Positions 12,241 through 40,159 are shown, counted from the first letter of the stretch. The stretch is 64,000 nucleotides of DNA from Choristoneura fumiferana (GCF_025370935.1 NC_133500.1:2272248-2336247); one strand, 5' to 3'. Translations and numbers: made by a program. Notes: generated by a model from the letters alone, not told the origin.

Positions 12241-12248
12241 TATTATAA

Positions 12249-12408
12249 CCAAAGGCCTTATTATTAAATGTACTTGGAATCGCAATCGTTTTCTATCAGT
12301 TGTTTTCACTACTTCTTTCTGTCAAACAGATGGAAAGAAACGATGAAGACGATCGTTAGCATCCTACGCGTAAAGCTCAGTTTAGACTCGCATGAAAAAT
12401 GGTGCAAG
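12249..12408. repeat. Two abutting MITE fragments
   Basis: 12249-12372 resembles the GGCCTTATTGTCTA family, with 'CACTACTTCTTTCTGTCAAA' as in 39570-39595. From 12371, 'TAAAGCTCAGTTTAGACTCG' is a diverged left arm of the 2384-2525 family. Confidence 0.5.
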
Positions 12409-13100
12409 ATTTATTAAATCTTGAGGTCGCAAAGAAATTGTAAAATTTTGTTTATTTTGATTTGACACAAAATACAGCTCTACGGATATGTTTTCAGAGA
12501 TTAGCCTCTTTTGTCTGTAATTTGTTTCAACAGAATATATCTGGCGATTTTTTTAATATTTGAAACGGTTCTGTTAACCTCAGGATCATGCCTATGGGAA
12601 CATACAAAGATTTTGTTTTATAATTTTGTATTCAAGGATTTAGTTACTAATTTTGACCGAAGTTCCCACACCTGAAAATTTAAGAATTATTGGTTTTCCC
12701 AAATTGCCAAATTTTGCACCTTTCTAGAAGATGGTAATATTATATTTCAAATGTGCAAGTGAGACAACATCATTGCCTAATTACACCGTTATTAAGAGAA
12801 AGACGGAAATACAATATTCTACTTGTGCGAGCGAGACAGCATCTTTTTGCATGCAGGTAGCTGCAACCCTTAAAAGTGCAATACTTGTGTGCGAGTTAAT
12901 TTCATCATTCGACGGTGCGCTCGCCAAGCGATAGGTTGTCTTGTGCTACTCTCGATTTTCTAACGACTGCTGTTCCACATTTTTCGCTTAGAATTTTTGA
13001 ATTGTGATTTGAACTTTTTTGTGGTTTTACTCGGCACTACGAGTTGAAGCTGCGACTTTCAGAGCCTGAGACCTGCTTATGCTGCGAACGGCAAACGACG

Positions 13101-15329
13101 GTAAGACTTTATTTATTCATTTTTAATTTAATTGGAATAAAACTAATTTCTATGGGTAAGATAGTTTTTAACAAAGTTGCATATCCCAAAAGTCGAGCCC
13201 TTTGAATTAGTTTTATTTTCAAGTAGAAATATTACACATAGAAATTATCACTTAGTAATATGTATTCACAAAAAAATGGTAATTAATCATAGCCAGAACG
13301 TTTAAAATTGGCATTGGTTAAAAAAAATGTTTATTTTAATTTTATTTTCTCATAAAATAGGCGAATTTAAGACACCTATTTGAAGGATTTTGGTTTTAGG
13401 TGGGTTTTAATTTTTTTTATCCTATTTATAAGGTATCGGAATTATAGCTAACCATAGATGCTATGGCGTTAAAAACTGCGTTTATCTTTGCCCGTCACAA
13501 TTATTTAAGTTAACTTACTGTCTTCTATCACCTGGCAGTGTTAGGATTAGGTAGTTTAGTCACATAACGATTATTTACGATAAAAATCAAACAAAGGTCA
13601 AACGTTATTTGGAAATATACATACGATCTTTAAGTATTTTTTAACTAAAATGTTATAAAATGATTTAATAAACCTATTTCTCCAAATGGTTTTGGAATAA
13701 GACCACATTGTAAAAAAGTGATCAATGCCAATTACATTTTTTTACAGAAAATTTAGGTTTCGAGACTTTTTGGTCGTAAACTTACTTTTTAAGTGCAATT
13801 TTATATAAATTTGGTAATTAATTTGATGTGATCGCCAGAAAAACTGGTAATACTCCGTCGGAATATTTTAAAACGGCTCGGAATGATTGAAACTGCTTTG
13901 TTAGTCGATTCAGATGACCACTTTTTAAATCTGTACTATATTTAAATTTTTAAATGAAAGAAAATAAATTTTATCAATTATTCGCATTTTTGTCCTGTTT
14001 TAGTTTAGTAGCAATACTCAGAAACTCAAAATTTCGAGAAATAAGACTTAAAAATCGGTCCCCAGCTTAATAAATACTCGAAATCTAAAAAAAAACCATT
14101 TAAATTACTTTCTAAAATCGCAACATTTCGATATGCTCGAGCCCGGGATTTAAAATCGAAAAACCACGAAGCCGCTTCCATGTTTCGGTAGCTGCCGTCG
14201 GAACAAATAACTATATAGGTAAGATTGCATAGTTAATAGGCTATTAATACTTTATAGCTATAAAAAAAACTTCAGGATATCAGACCATTGTTCATTCATT
14301 ATGTATCGTAAATTTTCGTTGCGAAAAACTGATACTGGTCTCTGACCTATTTTAAAGATTGATTCAATGATTTTAGGTAAATTAAAACTAGTAAAATCAG
14401 TCTTTCAGTTCTGGCTTGACTTTAAAAATATCTCTCAAGTGATATATAAAATACTCGTAATTACGATTCTTTTTTCCCGCGACTTCGTCTGATAAGGATT
14501 CGTTAATCGCCCTTGGGAACAACTCTTTATTTCAGTCTTCTAATACGAAAACTTTATGCCAATCGATCCAGTAGTTAAGATGTGAAAGTGAAATGAAATT
14601 TATCTCAGTTTGACAATTGATAAAAAAGCTATTTGAATCTAATTGTTTCGGGAATAAAGTTTAACTGCCATGGCGTAAACTATAGTATAGTGAAGCAAAA
14701 TATTTTTTACTCTGTTACATTGTCATAAGCTCGTAATTCCCTTTAACTTATTGCATACATACATTCTATTTTTGTATTGCACATTTGGGCAGCAAATTTT
14801 AAGGTTTTGATTCTTTCTCTTGAATTACAGAATCCTAAACCGTCAATAACAGTCAGTTTTGTATAAAAAATACAGAAATTCAAACACTTACTAACATTAT
14901 TCCATATTAATGGATAGTTGCACAATTGAACATCCTCAAAGAAACTGAGTCATAATACTGAACAAAAGCCCGCAGGGTAATGAAGAATCAACAACAGACA
15001 ATAGCTATGCATTTATGTAATACAATGCAAGATATTGATGAGTAATCAAAAATCATGCATAGGACTAAATAATGGTGCTTCACACTATAATTATTATTAT
15101 ATGGTTAGAGAAAACTTTAATTCACAAAATACATGTATAAATTAGGTTGATATTTTAGTTATAAATGTTATAATGCAATAATTATTCTCTGTATGTTCTC
15201 AATTAGTCTGTATGAAAAAAAGTATAAGCATTTGGTCATATTAAGATTGTTTTTTTTTTGGAATCTTTTTGTATTTTTTATTTCAATTCCATTTTTTTTT
15301 GTTATTTTACGGTCATTCCGTAAAACCCA
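13101..15329. other. AT-rich, no gene seen
   Basis: Long AT-rich sequence with poly-A and poly-T runs. One short repeat fragment lies at about 14485-14610 ('CCCGCGACTTCGTCTG', related to 53741-53970). No coding exon is recognisable. Confidence 0.45.
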
Positions 15330-15690
15330 TATCGAAAATACAAACTGAAATATAGATGCATAGTAAAACCATCCACCATAAACACATCTCTTGAACATCT
15401 CTTGTCCGGGTGAGCGGTTAGTTCCATTGGGGTGCTGAAAGTTTCTCGATGAGGGCTACAGCATAGATGTCGCTAGTGTCGCTGTTTAAGTGACTAAATA
15501 AGAAAACAAACAAGCTGAGATATGTGGTGCATAGGAGAAATTTGTGTCTGTATCACTGTCCAGTGGTGGTGTAATGGTATAGCATGTGGTACAGAATGCC
15601 GAGGACCTGGGTTCGATTCCCAGAGCTGGTCTTATTTTTCTGGTTTTTCTATGCATCTATATTTCAGTTTGTATTTTCGACATTTGGTAA
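15330..15690 (+). mobile_element. tRNA-like SINE within an inverted repeat
   Basis: At 15558-15632 there is a tRNA-like segment: an A-box-like TGGTGTAATGGTATAGCA and a B box GGGTTCGATTCCC with a perfect T-arm stem (CTGGG/CCCAG). The acceptor pairing has a mismatch and the anticodon arm does not fold into 5+7, so I do not call a tRNA gene. It is followed by 'CTATGCATCTATATTTCAGT', whose inverse lies at about 15334-15375. The tRNA-like part therefore sits between inverted arms. Confidence 0.55.
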
Positions 15691-16949
15691 AAGCAATTCT
15701 GATTTATGGAGTTTCATAATCTACTATGAAACTTTAGCAATAAATCTGTTTGTCTAGAAGTCTCTACACTTTTGGCAGAGTGATTGTGGTCATTGGGCCC
15801 TAATGTACTAGCAAAATTTGGTGCTAACTTCACACAGTTCTTATATTGACCTTATAGATTTGATTACATTGTAATAAAACTACAAGTGCAATAAGAGTTA
15901 TTTTTTAGGATCTTTGGCAAGTATCTCTACATCCAAATTACATGTTATTTAACTTCAAAAACAAGTAGAGGTGTCATAAATACTGATTTGACTCTGTATG
16001 AGGCATGTAAACTCTAGTTAACAAATTGGGTACATTACTGATTTAACTACCTGTTGGCAATCATACAACAATCCGTAAATAGTTGACCTATCACCATCAT
16101 CTCTCAAACAATTTCATTATGTTTCAATTTAATTTTGTCATGTACAATGACAATAATAATTGTTTTGCAATAAAAACTAAATATGCATGTCAAGCTTTGA
16201 TTTAGTTGTATTGTAAATTTGCTTCTGGGGTCATAACCATTTAAGTTCATTCACAAATTCAATTTTTAAACTCCAGCTAAATGTCATAAGACAGGCAGAT
16301 TGCAAAAAAAGAGAGGATATTTAAAAACAAATGCTACTTTTAAAATCATCTCACTACAGCCTTGTCCAGCCATTTACAGTACTAGAACACATTACAGAAT
16401 CCTAAATGTGTTAAGCAAAAACACAAATTATTTTCATAGTATATCCAACACGGTCCGTTGATCACACTTTCTAGGCACAAATCTAGGCAATTGTGGCTTG
16501 CTCAATACAGCTTGTTAGCTTACAAAACTATAATTTAGCTATCATTACAGATATAGCAGATTAAATTGAAATAACGATTTGAAGAAATCCAAAATTAGAT
16601 TATAGTTCAACTACATTGAATATTGCCAGGTTAACAAATAAAAATTAAAATGTGGTATTTATTTAGCTCAACATAATTGAATTGAGTGCAGAAATTACCC
16701 TTTATATGAGGAGATAAGGAGTGTATTACTTCTGTGAGCTACTTTAAATGTTTGTTTATTTGAACAAGTGAGCATACAACAGAAAAATTCAACAACAGTT
16801 TGAATCACTGGTTTATATTTGGTTGTTTTTACTTGTAGGATCGAAAGTGACTGACTCAAAGTATAACTGTTTTTACGCGACTGCCTAAAGAAAGAATTGT
16901 AATGTTTAAAAAAAAACCTATGACTGGGGAAGTTTTATGAGGCACTTAC
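15691..16949. other. Non-coding, probably first intron of the minus-strand gene
   Basis: AT-rich sequence immediately downstream (minus strand) of the splice donor at 16944-16949. No next exon of that gene is recognised here or further left in the window. Confidence 0.4.
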
Positions 16950-17093
16950 CTTAAAAATAGGTCTGGGGTGGCGAGGCTGAGTCGGGGCAGCCGTGGTGGT
17001 CGCAACCGCGGGCGCCGCCGCTGGGGTCGTCACGTGGTCCGCCGGCAAAGACTCTGGTACGGTTTGCAGAGTCGGCCGCATCGTAGTCGACAT
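16950..17093 (-). CDS. First coding exon of an unidentified gene, divergent from PAP
   Basis: On the minus strand an ATG at 17093-17091 opens 48 codons beginning MSTTMRPTLQTVPESLP. They continue as an Ala/Thr/Pro-rich low-complexity stretch and end ...PRPIFK, exactly at a strong donor (AAG|GTAAGT, 16949-16944). GC-rich third positions resemble the PAP exons and differ from the AT-rich surroundings. The peptide is probably a disordered N-terminus. I do not recognise the protein, and later exons are not found in the window. The overlapping plus-strand ORFs at 16968-17394 are shadows of this GC-rich exon and its 5' UTR. Confidence 0.7.
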
Positions 17094-18180
17094 TTTCACC
17101 AAAACACAAGTTCAACACTTAACACTGAGCTAGCCCCAAGCGCGCCCTCGCCGCTCGCATCCTCTGGGCCACTTGCTCCTGCAGCCCGCTCCGGCGCCTC
17201 GGGCCTTCACCAGGACGCCTAAACACCACCCGATCAGACTTAACCGACCGCCGACCAACTACGCCCATCTAACCGCATTTTCCACCAGAAAAATACATAG
17301 CGATACTGTTATAAAGCGAACTAAGACACGTTTCCCGTTCCTACTAAACTTTTACGTATACGATCGCGATCGTCGAGATGAAAAACGGAAATAGACACGC
17401 AAAAAACTATTAGAAAGCTTACGGTGTCTTCTCCTGTCACATAAACACTATCAGGGATTTCGGCGTTTTGACTCTATACCGACGCGTTACGCGATTTTTT
17501 CAATGCTACCGGTTCCTACAGAGGCTGAGAAAGCGCCTAGTGGACAAATAATTGTCCATTTAATATTAAAATTGTTAATGTTAATCACATAACTCCGCTA
17601 AAAGTCCTTAGTTCTTGAATTCACTCTCAAGATGGCGGATTTTACCTACTCTTCGTAAATGGGCACAAGGCTGACACGAAAACATCAACCGGCTCTCTAT
17701 CATTCCCTGTCTATTGCTTACGATATAACAGAGATAGTGATACATGAAAAAGTTCAACTGAGTTTTAACGATACGTCAGAAAATCTGCCAATAGAGCATG
17801 CGCAGAAATAACGAATGAATGCATCTTGAACGTACCCTTGCGTTTTGAAATTACATATATTTAATAATTTTTTTTTAGCGGAATGAAAATAATTGCGCTA
17901 CTTTATAACTGAGAATAAACATAAAATAAAAAGCAAAACACGAATTAAATATTATTAGCTCATAGCTAATGACTGCAACTTTTTGAGATGATATCAAAAA
18001 TTGTGTTTCTTAACATATACTTTTAATGTACAAAGTTTTAATGGTAACAAAATAGTTTTTTTGTTAATAATTTATAAATAAAAATAAATGTATTTAATTA
18101 TGCACTCAGCGAACAAAACGCGTGCAAAAAAACTGGCTACACTGGGACTTTTTGTGTCTAGCAGCATTTACGTTCGCCAT
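17094..18180. promoter_or_regulatory. Probable bidirectional promoter region
   Basis: This is the interval between the start codon of the minus-strand gene and the apparent 5' exon of the poly(A) polymerase gene. The left part (to about 17230) is GC-rich and likely 5' UTR of the minus-strand gene. 'TCAAGATGGCGGATTTTACC' at about 17627 and 'AAAGATGGCTGCCTTG' at about 18186 contain AAGATGGC, the YY1/pho core, often seen near start sites. No obvious TATA box. The assignment is inferred from the head-to-head gene layout. Confidence 0.5.
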
Positions 18181-18317
18181 TTATAAAGATGGCTGCCTTG
18201 TTGTTGGCGACTGTTGGGCGCTTGTTTGGGATTTAATGTTTATTTCTTTGCATTATTATGAGTTTCATTGATTATGTTCGCGCAATTGTGAAGTGAAGCG
18301 CAAGATTTAGTTATTTG
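18175..18317 (+). other. hrg: Candidate non-coding first exon of poly(A) polymerase
   Basis: The segment ends at a good donor, TTTG|GTAAGT (intron from 18318). The next acceptor on the same strand is TTTTCCAG|CC at 20071, which begins the exon carrying the PAP start codon. The 5' boundary is a guess. There is no long ORF. It fits a 5' UTR exon next to the divergent gene. Confidence 0.5.
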
Positions 18318-20174
18318 GTAAGTTAAATCTTTCGCACCTTACTTGAATACAAGTTTTTACACAATTAGAATATCCGACCATTCATCGCAACGAGGTGTCT
18401 TGTGCTTTCTTTGTAGTCTAATTTTAAGTTTTGAGATCGCAATATTTGTTTTGTTCATAATATTGATGATAACTTATTATTTGCGTTATGTAACGTGTAT
18501 ATTTACATAAGTTGTGACCTTACATGCATTGATGCACCTCTAGGAAACAAAAGGACGAATTAGTAAACCTATTGTTACTGCCCCCGTTCTTGAACGTTGT
18601 GAAAATCATGTTTTTTTTCTGTAATGGATATAAAATCTAGTTTTCGCGTAGTACTAACGTGTTAAATAGGAAATACATTAAATTAAAATTTATTAAATAG
18701 AAAAATAGCCTATAACAGTGGAATAGTAGGTGAATGAACTGTTTGATGTCGTCGTAGATTGTTTCGTGGTAACACTTTCTAATGACCAAAGTTTGTCAAC
18801 ATTATACGTGAACTATTTTATCTAAATAAACAAGCGTTATCATATTAGATTCCTGTAGGAAATAAAATGGCTTTATTGTTTGTTTATTGCCATGTCCTTG
18901 TTGATAAATTGACAGTTTTAACCTTCTCTTATCTTTTTTTTACATGATCTGTGCATATTATTGTACTAAACTCTACTTCAGAATAGTTATCCAGTACATC
19001 TACTTTACACAAGTGTAATTAGTAGGATAGTAGGTCATGGTTGATGTCACTAAATAATTTAGTGAGTAAATTTCAAATTGAGTTGCGTTGCAACATATTT
19101 TTACTGTTAAATGATAGATTATTGACAAATTGTTTTTCCAATGAGCACAAAAGTAATTAAAAACTAATTACCTCTTGTATGCTTCCAGGCATTAGTTACT
19201 TACTTAGCTTTACATTTATGGAAAATTAAGATTTGGTTAAAATTTAGTCATATTTGCCAAAATGATAAATGAGGCTACTTCACCCTGTCCAATTCTAGAA
19301 AAATCGGACAATAGCAAATATGCGTCAATGGTAGACAACAGGTTTTCTTCAAAATGTATTTTACTTAAACATTTCAATTTTGAATTTGTTGAATCCAGAG
19401 TTGTAAGGTTGGTGATAACTTAAGGCAATAACACTATTAGGCATATGCACATATTAAATAAACCATTAATTAGGGTTTCTTGACAGGTGGAACATCACTT
19501 TGCATTTGTAGGCTCTGATTATTTTGACTCTTAACAGCTAAAACATTAACAACTCATATTCCCATAGTGCTACCAGAATAGTACCTACAACTTGATATTG
19601 ACCTTTCAATCAAATTATCAACTTGATGACCTTTCAGGTGGTCACTCTATTTTTATTAACACAATTATTATTTTATTGCTATCCCATGAGAACTGAAAAA
19701 AAATTTGAACAAAACATGTTCTGTGTTAATTCAGGTATAAACTATCTGCTTGCCCATTTTATCCATATCTGTTGAGCCATTTTGGCATGATAGAGCAACA
19801 AACATGTAAACTTTTGTGTTTATAATATTAGTTGTATGATTATTATGGCACAGTTAGGGCTTACATCAAAATGAATGGCTGTCTGAACTTCCACTATTTT
19901 TGCTGAGATTCAAAGTGAACATTTCTACTTTACAGTAGCCATCTGTGTTAACATTGCCACAGCGGATCATGCAAAAATATCTGACACATCCTACCGGCTC
20001 CAGAAATAAAGTTGTATGAGATATTTACGCACACTTTGTTGTAGGAAATTAAATTTTTCTTTCTTTTCCAGCCTTCAGCTCAGCCCCAACAGTCACCCTC
20101 GAGGAGAGCATCCAATGACCCACCTCTAGGATAAGCCTGCATTTTACGATAAGGATCCTTAGTACTTAGTCAAG

Positions 20175-35260
<15,086 letters not shown>

Positions 35261-36123
35261 CACTACGAGGAGTGGCGCCGCCGGTTCATATACGGCGCCG
35301 TCAGAGTGCACGGCACGGCGAAAGGACGCTCCGCTGAATAACAAAAAGTGCTTTAGACGTGAGGCATACTATAGGGCAGGGGCTAGCACTGAGTTCAATC
35401 GTGGAAATAATGCTTTAAGCATAATTTACACCAAACGGCTCGCGTCGCATCGGATCCGAAATTTTACTTACATCACTAATTGATACATTTTATGTGATAG
35501 ATAAATGTGATGCTATCTCTATTTATTCGGACGAAAAAGAGACTTGAGATCACAGAGAGAGATCACAAATATGTGCCACATAAGATTTATCATTGAGCAG
35601 TGAAACAGGCCCTTCTGGTATTGAAAGTCTATATTAGCAAGGCTCGCGCAGTAGCATACTTTCGGCTACGATCGCGCGTCGCGGAATACGCCCGCGTTCA
35701 AGCTGCTGTATGATTTCATATCGTTAAAATTCTTTCCGATCCGATGCGGGCAGTTTCGTGGAAATTATCCTGTATGGTTTTTTGACATACAGTGACACTG
35801 ATGGGAGGTCCGTTTTAACAGTCTTGCTTGAGATTGACTCGTTTAGTTATAAACCAATCCCAAATCTTAGAAAAAAGTTAAACAAACCACACAATACTAA
35901 CTCCATCTAGCGATATTCTACCTTTCAGAAAATCCTTATCCCCTTCTAACCAAGCGTGTGCGAAAAGGATGAATGGTTTATATCCACGATAGACACTTGT
36001 GCTCGGGTCTCAGGTACATGTAACCTCAAAGCTCGTTGTCCCATATATGACGCCGTGAAAGTTTTAAATTCCCACACGGTATTGCCCGAATGTGAATTGC
36101 TATGTTCCCTGATGTGGAATAAA
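35261..36123 (+). other. hrg: Probable PAP 3' UTR with AATAAA
   Basis: Follows the stop codon. The first clear AATAAA is at 36118-36123, with another at 36839-36844. A diverged fragment of the GGGGCTGTTTCACC MITE family lies at about 35470-35615 ('GATAAATGTGATGCTATCTC' and 'GTGAAACAGGCCC'). UTR extent is inferred. Confidence 0.5.
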
Positions 36124-37549
36124 ATTTGTCTCAGTGTGCAACGGGGCTAGATACAATTGTGTCAGTGTGAAGTGACTTGTGATTTATAGTGGTAAGAAGA
36201 TATTGTTTTCGGTGCACTCGGTTGACATTCGCTGTCTGCTGATTACAGCGGTAAGTGTGATTGCCAGAGTAAGTTTATTATGTAGGAAAAGGTGTCTATT
36301 TAAAACGAAATGTTTTACTCGTTATGATGCAAGAAATTATTAATAGTATCAGTCTTGGTGTTTTTGATATGCTGTTTCAAACTTTAAATTATACTGAGTG
36401 GTAAAAAATTTGGCCCTCAAATGTATACATAAATAGGTAATTTTGTATTCCATTCCATGCTGCTGCTATTCACTAGTCAGACTCTTTCTTTCCTAGCTTT
36501 ATGTATCCTGGGTATTTTCTTAGCCTCAGTTTTGAAAAGTCAGAAATAATACTTAGCTTACAGTCTGGCCGTTTTTATGATTTCTTGCATTATAAAACGA
36601 TGATTTATGTCAAAAATATTGACTTGCATAATGAACTGCCCTGGAAGAGCGTGTGCTGCACCACGAAACTTGACGCGTTGACAAATTTACTGACATGTTG
36701 CGCAGCAGACGTATATTTTTTTAGAAAAGCTGCGACGGTCTAATTACGTGATCCGGGGAGAAACCCGCATCGATGTTCATACAATAATTACCATAGTACG
36801 TTCCCGAACTGTACGTAGGAAAATCATTTGTGGAACTTAATAAATATGTTTGTTGGAGACGGGATTTGTGTCCCAGAAAAGCATTTTATAATTACGAAAG
36901 TGTACTAAATGATTTAGGTGTCGCACGTCGTCACTGGGGGTCTTTGTTCATACGTTATTGTTTGTCCTAATATAGTATTTCGCATAAAAACTCGTAAAAT
37001 TATGTCAGGAAGAATCCGAAACTACTGACAAGTGTCTGTCCCTTCAGAAGACTTTTCAAGGGTTAAGGTTCCCATAATGATCGTTTCGCATAATTATCGC
37101 GTTTAATATTTTTTTATTTACTAAATTTATAATTTGGACTATGATTGAACATAAACAGAAAATATACAGAAAAATATAACGACAAAATAAAATATGTCTC
37201 TCTCTGCTGAGCCCTCAATAAATTAATTAAATTAATTAGTAAAAACAAGACAAAAAGTTAATTTTAATTAGTAGGCTATTTTCCGCCGATCAAACGAATT
37301 ATTTGAATGCGGCTTTTTTGACAAAATTATTCGATCAAACGAAATATGTTAGGACAAACTATTTTATGCGAAACTAAAGGCTCCCCGTCACTGGATTAGT
37401 AGTAGGTTTTATTAATATGTATTAGAGTTAAAGAATTTTTATCGGAACAAGAAAATTGAAAAAAAAAATGTCTAGTAATAATTTAATTTTTGGTAACGTG
37501 ACAAGCGAAGGTCCAGTATTTGTTGTTTTTGGGTTTTATTTATTTGCAG

Positions 37550-37581
37550 GTTTTCGATGGGCGGCCGACGGTCGGAGCCAA
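37550..37581 (+). CDS. Candidate first coding exon of an unknown downstream gene
   Basis: A 32-bp segment sits between a strong acceptor (TTATTTGCAG, 37549) and a perfect donor (A|GTAAGTTTT, 37582). ATG at 37557 encodes MGGRRSEP plus one base. MGxxxS is the N-myristoylation consensus, but eight residues prove little. A possible upstream non-coding exon ends at 36250 (CAGCG|GTAAGTG). I cannot find the next exon, so the gene is unnamed and uncertain. Confidence 0.35.
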
Positions 37582-38661
37582 GTAAGTTTTGAAACAGGGA
37601 AAACGTTAAGCTGCGTCAGCCATTTGCAAGTTAGCTCGCGCGACATTCATTAGTAATTTTTACGCAATTCAGCGAGGACTTGTGCTACTTTTTTTTGTGT
37701 GACGCTTCTATAAGACATCCTCTATCTTTTAGATAATATTTTAGAAATCGTAATTTGAAGGGATACAATTTAACCAGTTCTCCCGTGATTCGTTTAGAAT
37801 TTAATGGAATGTATGTAATATCTAACAGAAAGATTAGTGGTATTGTGGGTGTTAGGAATGGGCTCTACTGCTCAGAGAACAAAACCCAAATAGCCTATTA
37901 ATTGTAAATAATTTACTATACCATGTCCTCATTCATTTCTATTTAGACAACTCAAATATTATTCACCTTTTAAACTATCAATGCTAAGCTAAGCATTTTA
38001 TCATTTTTAATCACTACAAATTCAATAATTAACTTGTTGAGATATGGTTTGTTTTAATTTGAATATTAGCTTCAAAAAAGTGTCGACACTGTGATTAAAA
38101 ATCTATATTGGATAATCGTCAATAGCGCCCTATAGCAGATACTAGTAGGGCAGTAATGTTCACGCATTGACAAGACGACAAAATCGTTTATATTTTATCG
38201 CATAGTTAATCGCATAGATTAATGTGGTGTATAAGATTATTCCGTGCCCGGAGCTGACCGGCGTCCTTTGACAGCCCATCACATATCTGAACTATCAGCC
38301 AGATATCATAAACCGGGTTTGACATAAGGGCCTTTGCACACCGCGTTTTTTAAACTCACCGTTGACGCGCGTTTGTATCGATACAAATGCGATACGCACG
38401 TGAGTTGAATGGCTGCGCTGTGGAAAACAAAACACGCTGATAACTTGCGTTTACAAAAAGGCGGTGTCCAAAGGCTTTCAGGTGTCTAGAGTTGTTGTCT
38501 TGTCGATGGTGTGACGTGTGCAGTCAGGACGCTTACGGACTGCATTCTAACTGCAACGGAACGACAACTGCCGACTGCTCATACATTTCAGTTGCAGCTA
38601 GCGTACAGTTTGCATGCAGTTTTACCGACTGCAATGGAAAATGTATGAACAATCGACAGTA
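37582..38661. other. No recognisable feature
   Basis: AT-rich to about 38200, then mixed composition. No splice-supported coding stretch and no clear repeat ends. Confidence 0.4.
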
Positions 38662-38830
38662 ACATAGGGTAAATTCGGATATGAAGATGCAAGTCTTCAA
38701 GAGATTCCAAATAAAAAAGGTCATGGGATCATTTCAATTTTTATCGACTCCAAGGAGTTACTAAGTCCGGCCAACTTATTAGATGAGCGGCCCGCGGTTG
38801 GCAAGTTATCTCTCTTTATGAAGTTACAGT
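38662..38830. repeat. hAT MITE fragment (family of 28690-29522)
   Basis: 'AGGGTAAATTCGGATATGAA' and later 'CGACTCCAAGGAGTTACTAA' plus 'GTCCGGCCAAC' follow the left part of 28690-29522. Confidence 0.6.
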
Positions 38831-38849
38831 AGGTTAGGTACAGAGCTGT

Positions 38850-38976
38850 AGCCGTATTGTCTAAACGCCCGGGCGCTTGCAACCGCATTCACTCTGTTTC
38901 TACCGTCAACCTTATACCGTGTGACAGAAAGAAGCGGTGAAAACGATTGGTTCCAAGTGCGATGGACAATAAGGCC
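38850..38976. mobile_element. Palindromic MITE (GCCGTATTGTCTAA ends)
   Basis: The left end GCCGTATTGTCTAAACGC and right end GGACAATAAGGC are inverted. The core has GACAGAAAGAAGCGGTGAAA. Same family as 9045-9161. Confidence 0.6.
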
Positions 38977-39148
38977 TCTAATCATGGAGCGTTATGGTTG
39001 AAATATCCTCGATCCCATGGCGCTCCCATAACGACAGAGTGGACAAACGCCAATGTGTTTTTAGTGGGTATGCTCCCTAAAGTGAGAGAGCCCGATATAA
39101 TTTTCCACGGCATTTCGTAAAGTATATTCACATCGCAAAAAAAAGTTA

Positions 39149-39520
39149 CAGTCGCCATCAAATATTTCAGAGCGGCCAAGGTGGTCATAAATATCTGCAC
39201 ACGCACTCTATTATTAGGGCCATTTTTTATTTTGTTGTCGATTTTTTTTTCTCAGTTTTCAATGCAATTTGGTGAATTGGTAAAGTTGCTTATGCTGACT
39301 ATTGTAAGCCCAATTTCACACTATGTCCTACAAATTTTTACATTGAGTTACACAAAATGTATGGAAATTTCGTAACTAAACTGAAAATTGAGTATAAAAT
39401 GAGGAACTCCAAATGAAAAAAAAAAGACAATAAAATAAAAAAGGGCCCATTAAGGTATTAGAGTTCATGTATCGATATTTATGACCACCTTGGCCGCTCC
39501 GAAATATTTAATGGCGACTG
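39149..39520. mobile_element. Tc1/mariner-type MITE, 372 bp
   Basis: Inverted ends CAGTCGCCATCAAATATTTC and its complement at the right extend about 45 bp ('GCGGCCAAGGTGGTCATAAA' is shared). TA flanks both sides (39147-39148, 39521-39522). CAGT ends with TA duplication fit Tc1/mariner. The interior is AT-rich and non-coding. Confidence 0.85.
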
Positions 39521-39526
39521 TACAAG

Positions 39527-39640
39527 GAGCCTTATTGTTTATTGTCTAACACACTCTAAATAACAATCGCATTCACCACTTCTTTCTGTCAAACGGTATA
39601 GGATAACGGTAGGAGATGGTAAATGCGTGGTGTGATCTCA
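39527..39640. repeat. Half copy of the GGCCTTATTGTCTA MITE family
   Basis: 'AGCCTTATTGTTTATTGTCT' and 'CACCACTTCTTTCTGTCAAA' match 12249-12372. The right end is lost. Confidence 0.5.
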
Positions 39641-40159
39641 TTATCATATCTTGCTTACTTGATTTTATAGGAATCGATAGTCTTTAAATTCTAAGTGTTT
39701 AATCTGTTTTTTTTTTATAATTTAATTTTCATTACGGTGTCATACATGAACGAATTTGATATTCCGTTCACAACTTGTGAACTCGCCAATCCTTGCTTGG
39801 AATTGCGATAAAATGCCCAGTACTTACATTAGATACGTTTTCAAAGGTTACTTGCAAATGGCTGAACAAAAGATAGTACAAAGTGGAAGAAATATAATTT
39901 TATACACACATTTAATTATATACAAAACCCTCTTTATTTCGTCTAAGCGACTTTTACAAATGTTACAATGTTCAGTCCGTCTATCTTTAGTACTCGTTTA
40001 CGAAAAAGGACAATATAAAAACAATTAAATCTGACGCACATCTGCGTCAGCAGGAGACGAAAAATTATTTTTTTGTTGCACAAATTCCAATGTTTTACAC
40101 AAACTTGTTAGTCTTCTGTCGTGACCAAGAACATAATGACCCGACCGACTTGCCTCCCG

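Noticed and set aside
15558..15632. Apparent tRNA gene
   Set aside because: The T arm is perfect, but the acceptor stem has a mismatch and the anticodon arm does not form a 5-bp stem with a 7-base loop. It is embedded in a repeat with inverted arms, so a tRNA-derived SINE is more likely.
16968..17394. Two plus-strand ORFs with Arg- and Pro-rich products
   Set aside because: They overlap the GC-rich minus-strand exon and its 5' UTR, which has a proper ATG and splice donor. The plus-strand products are compositional shadows.
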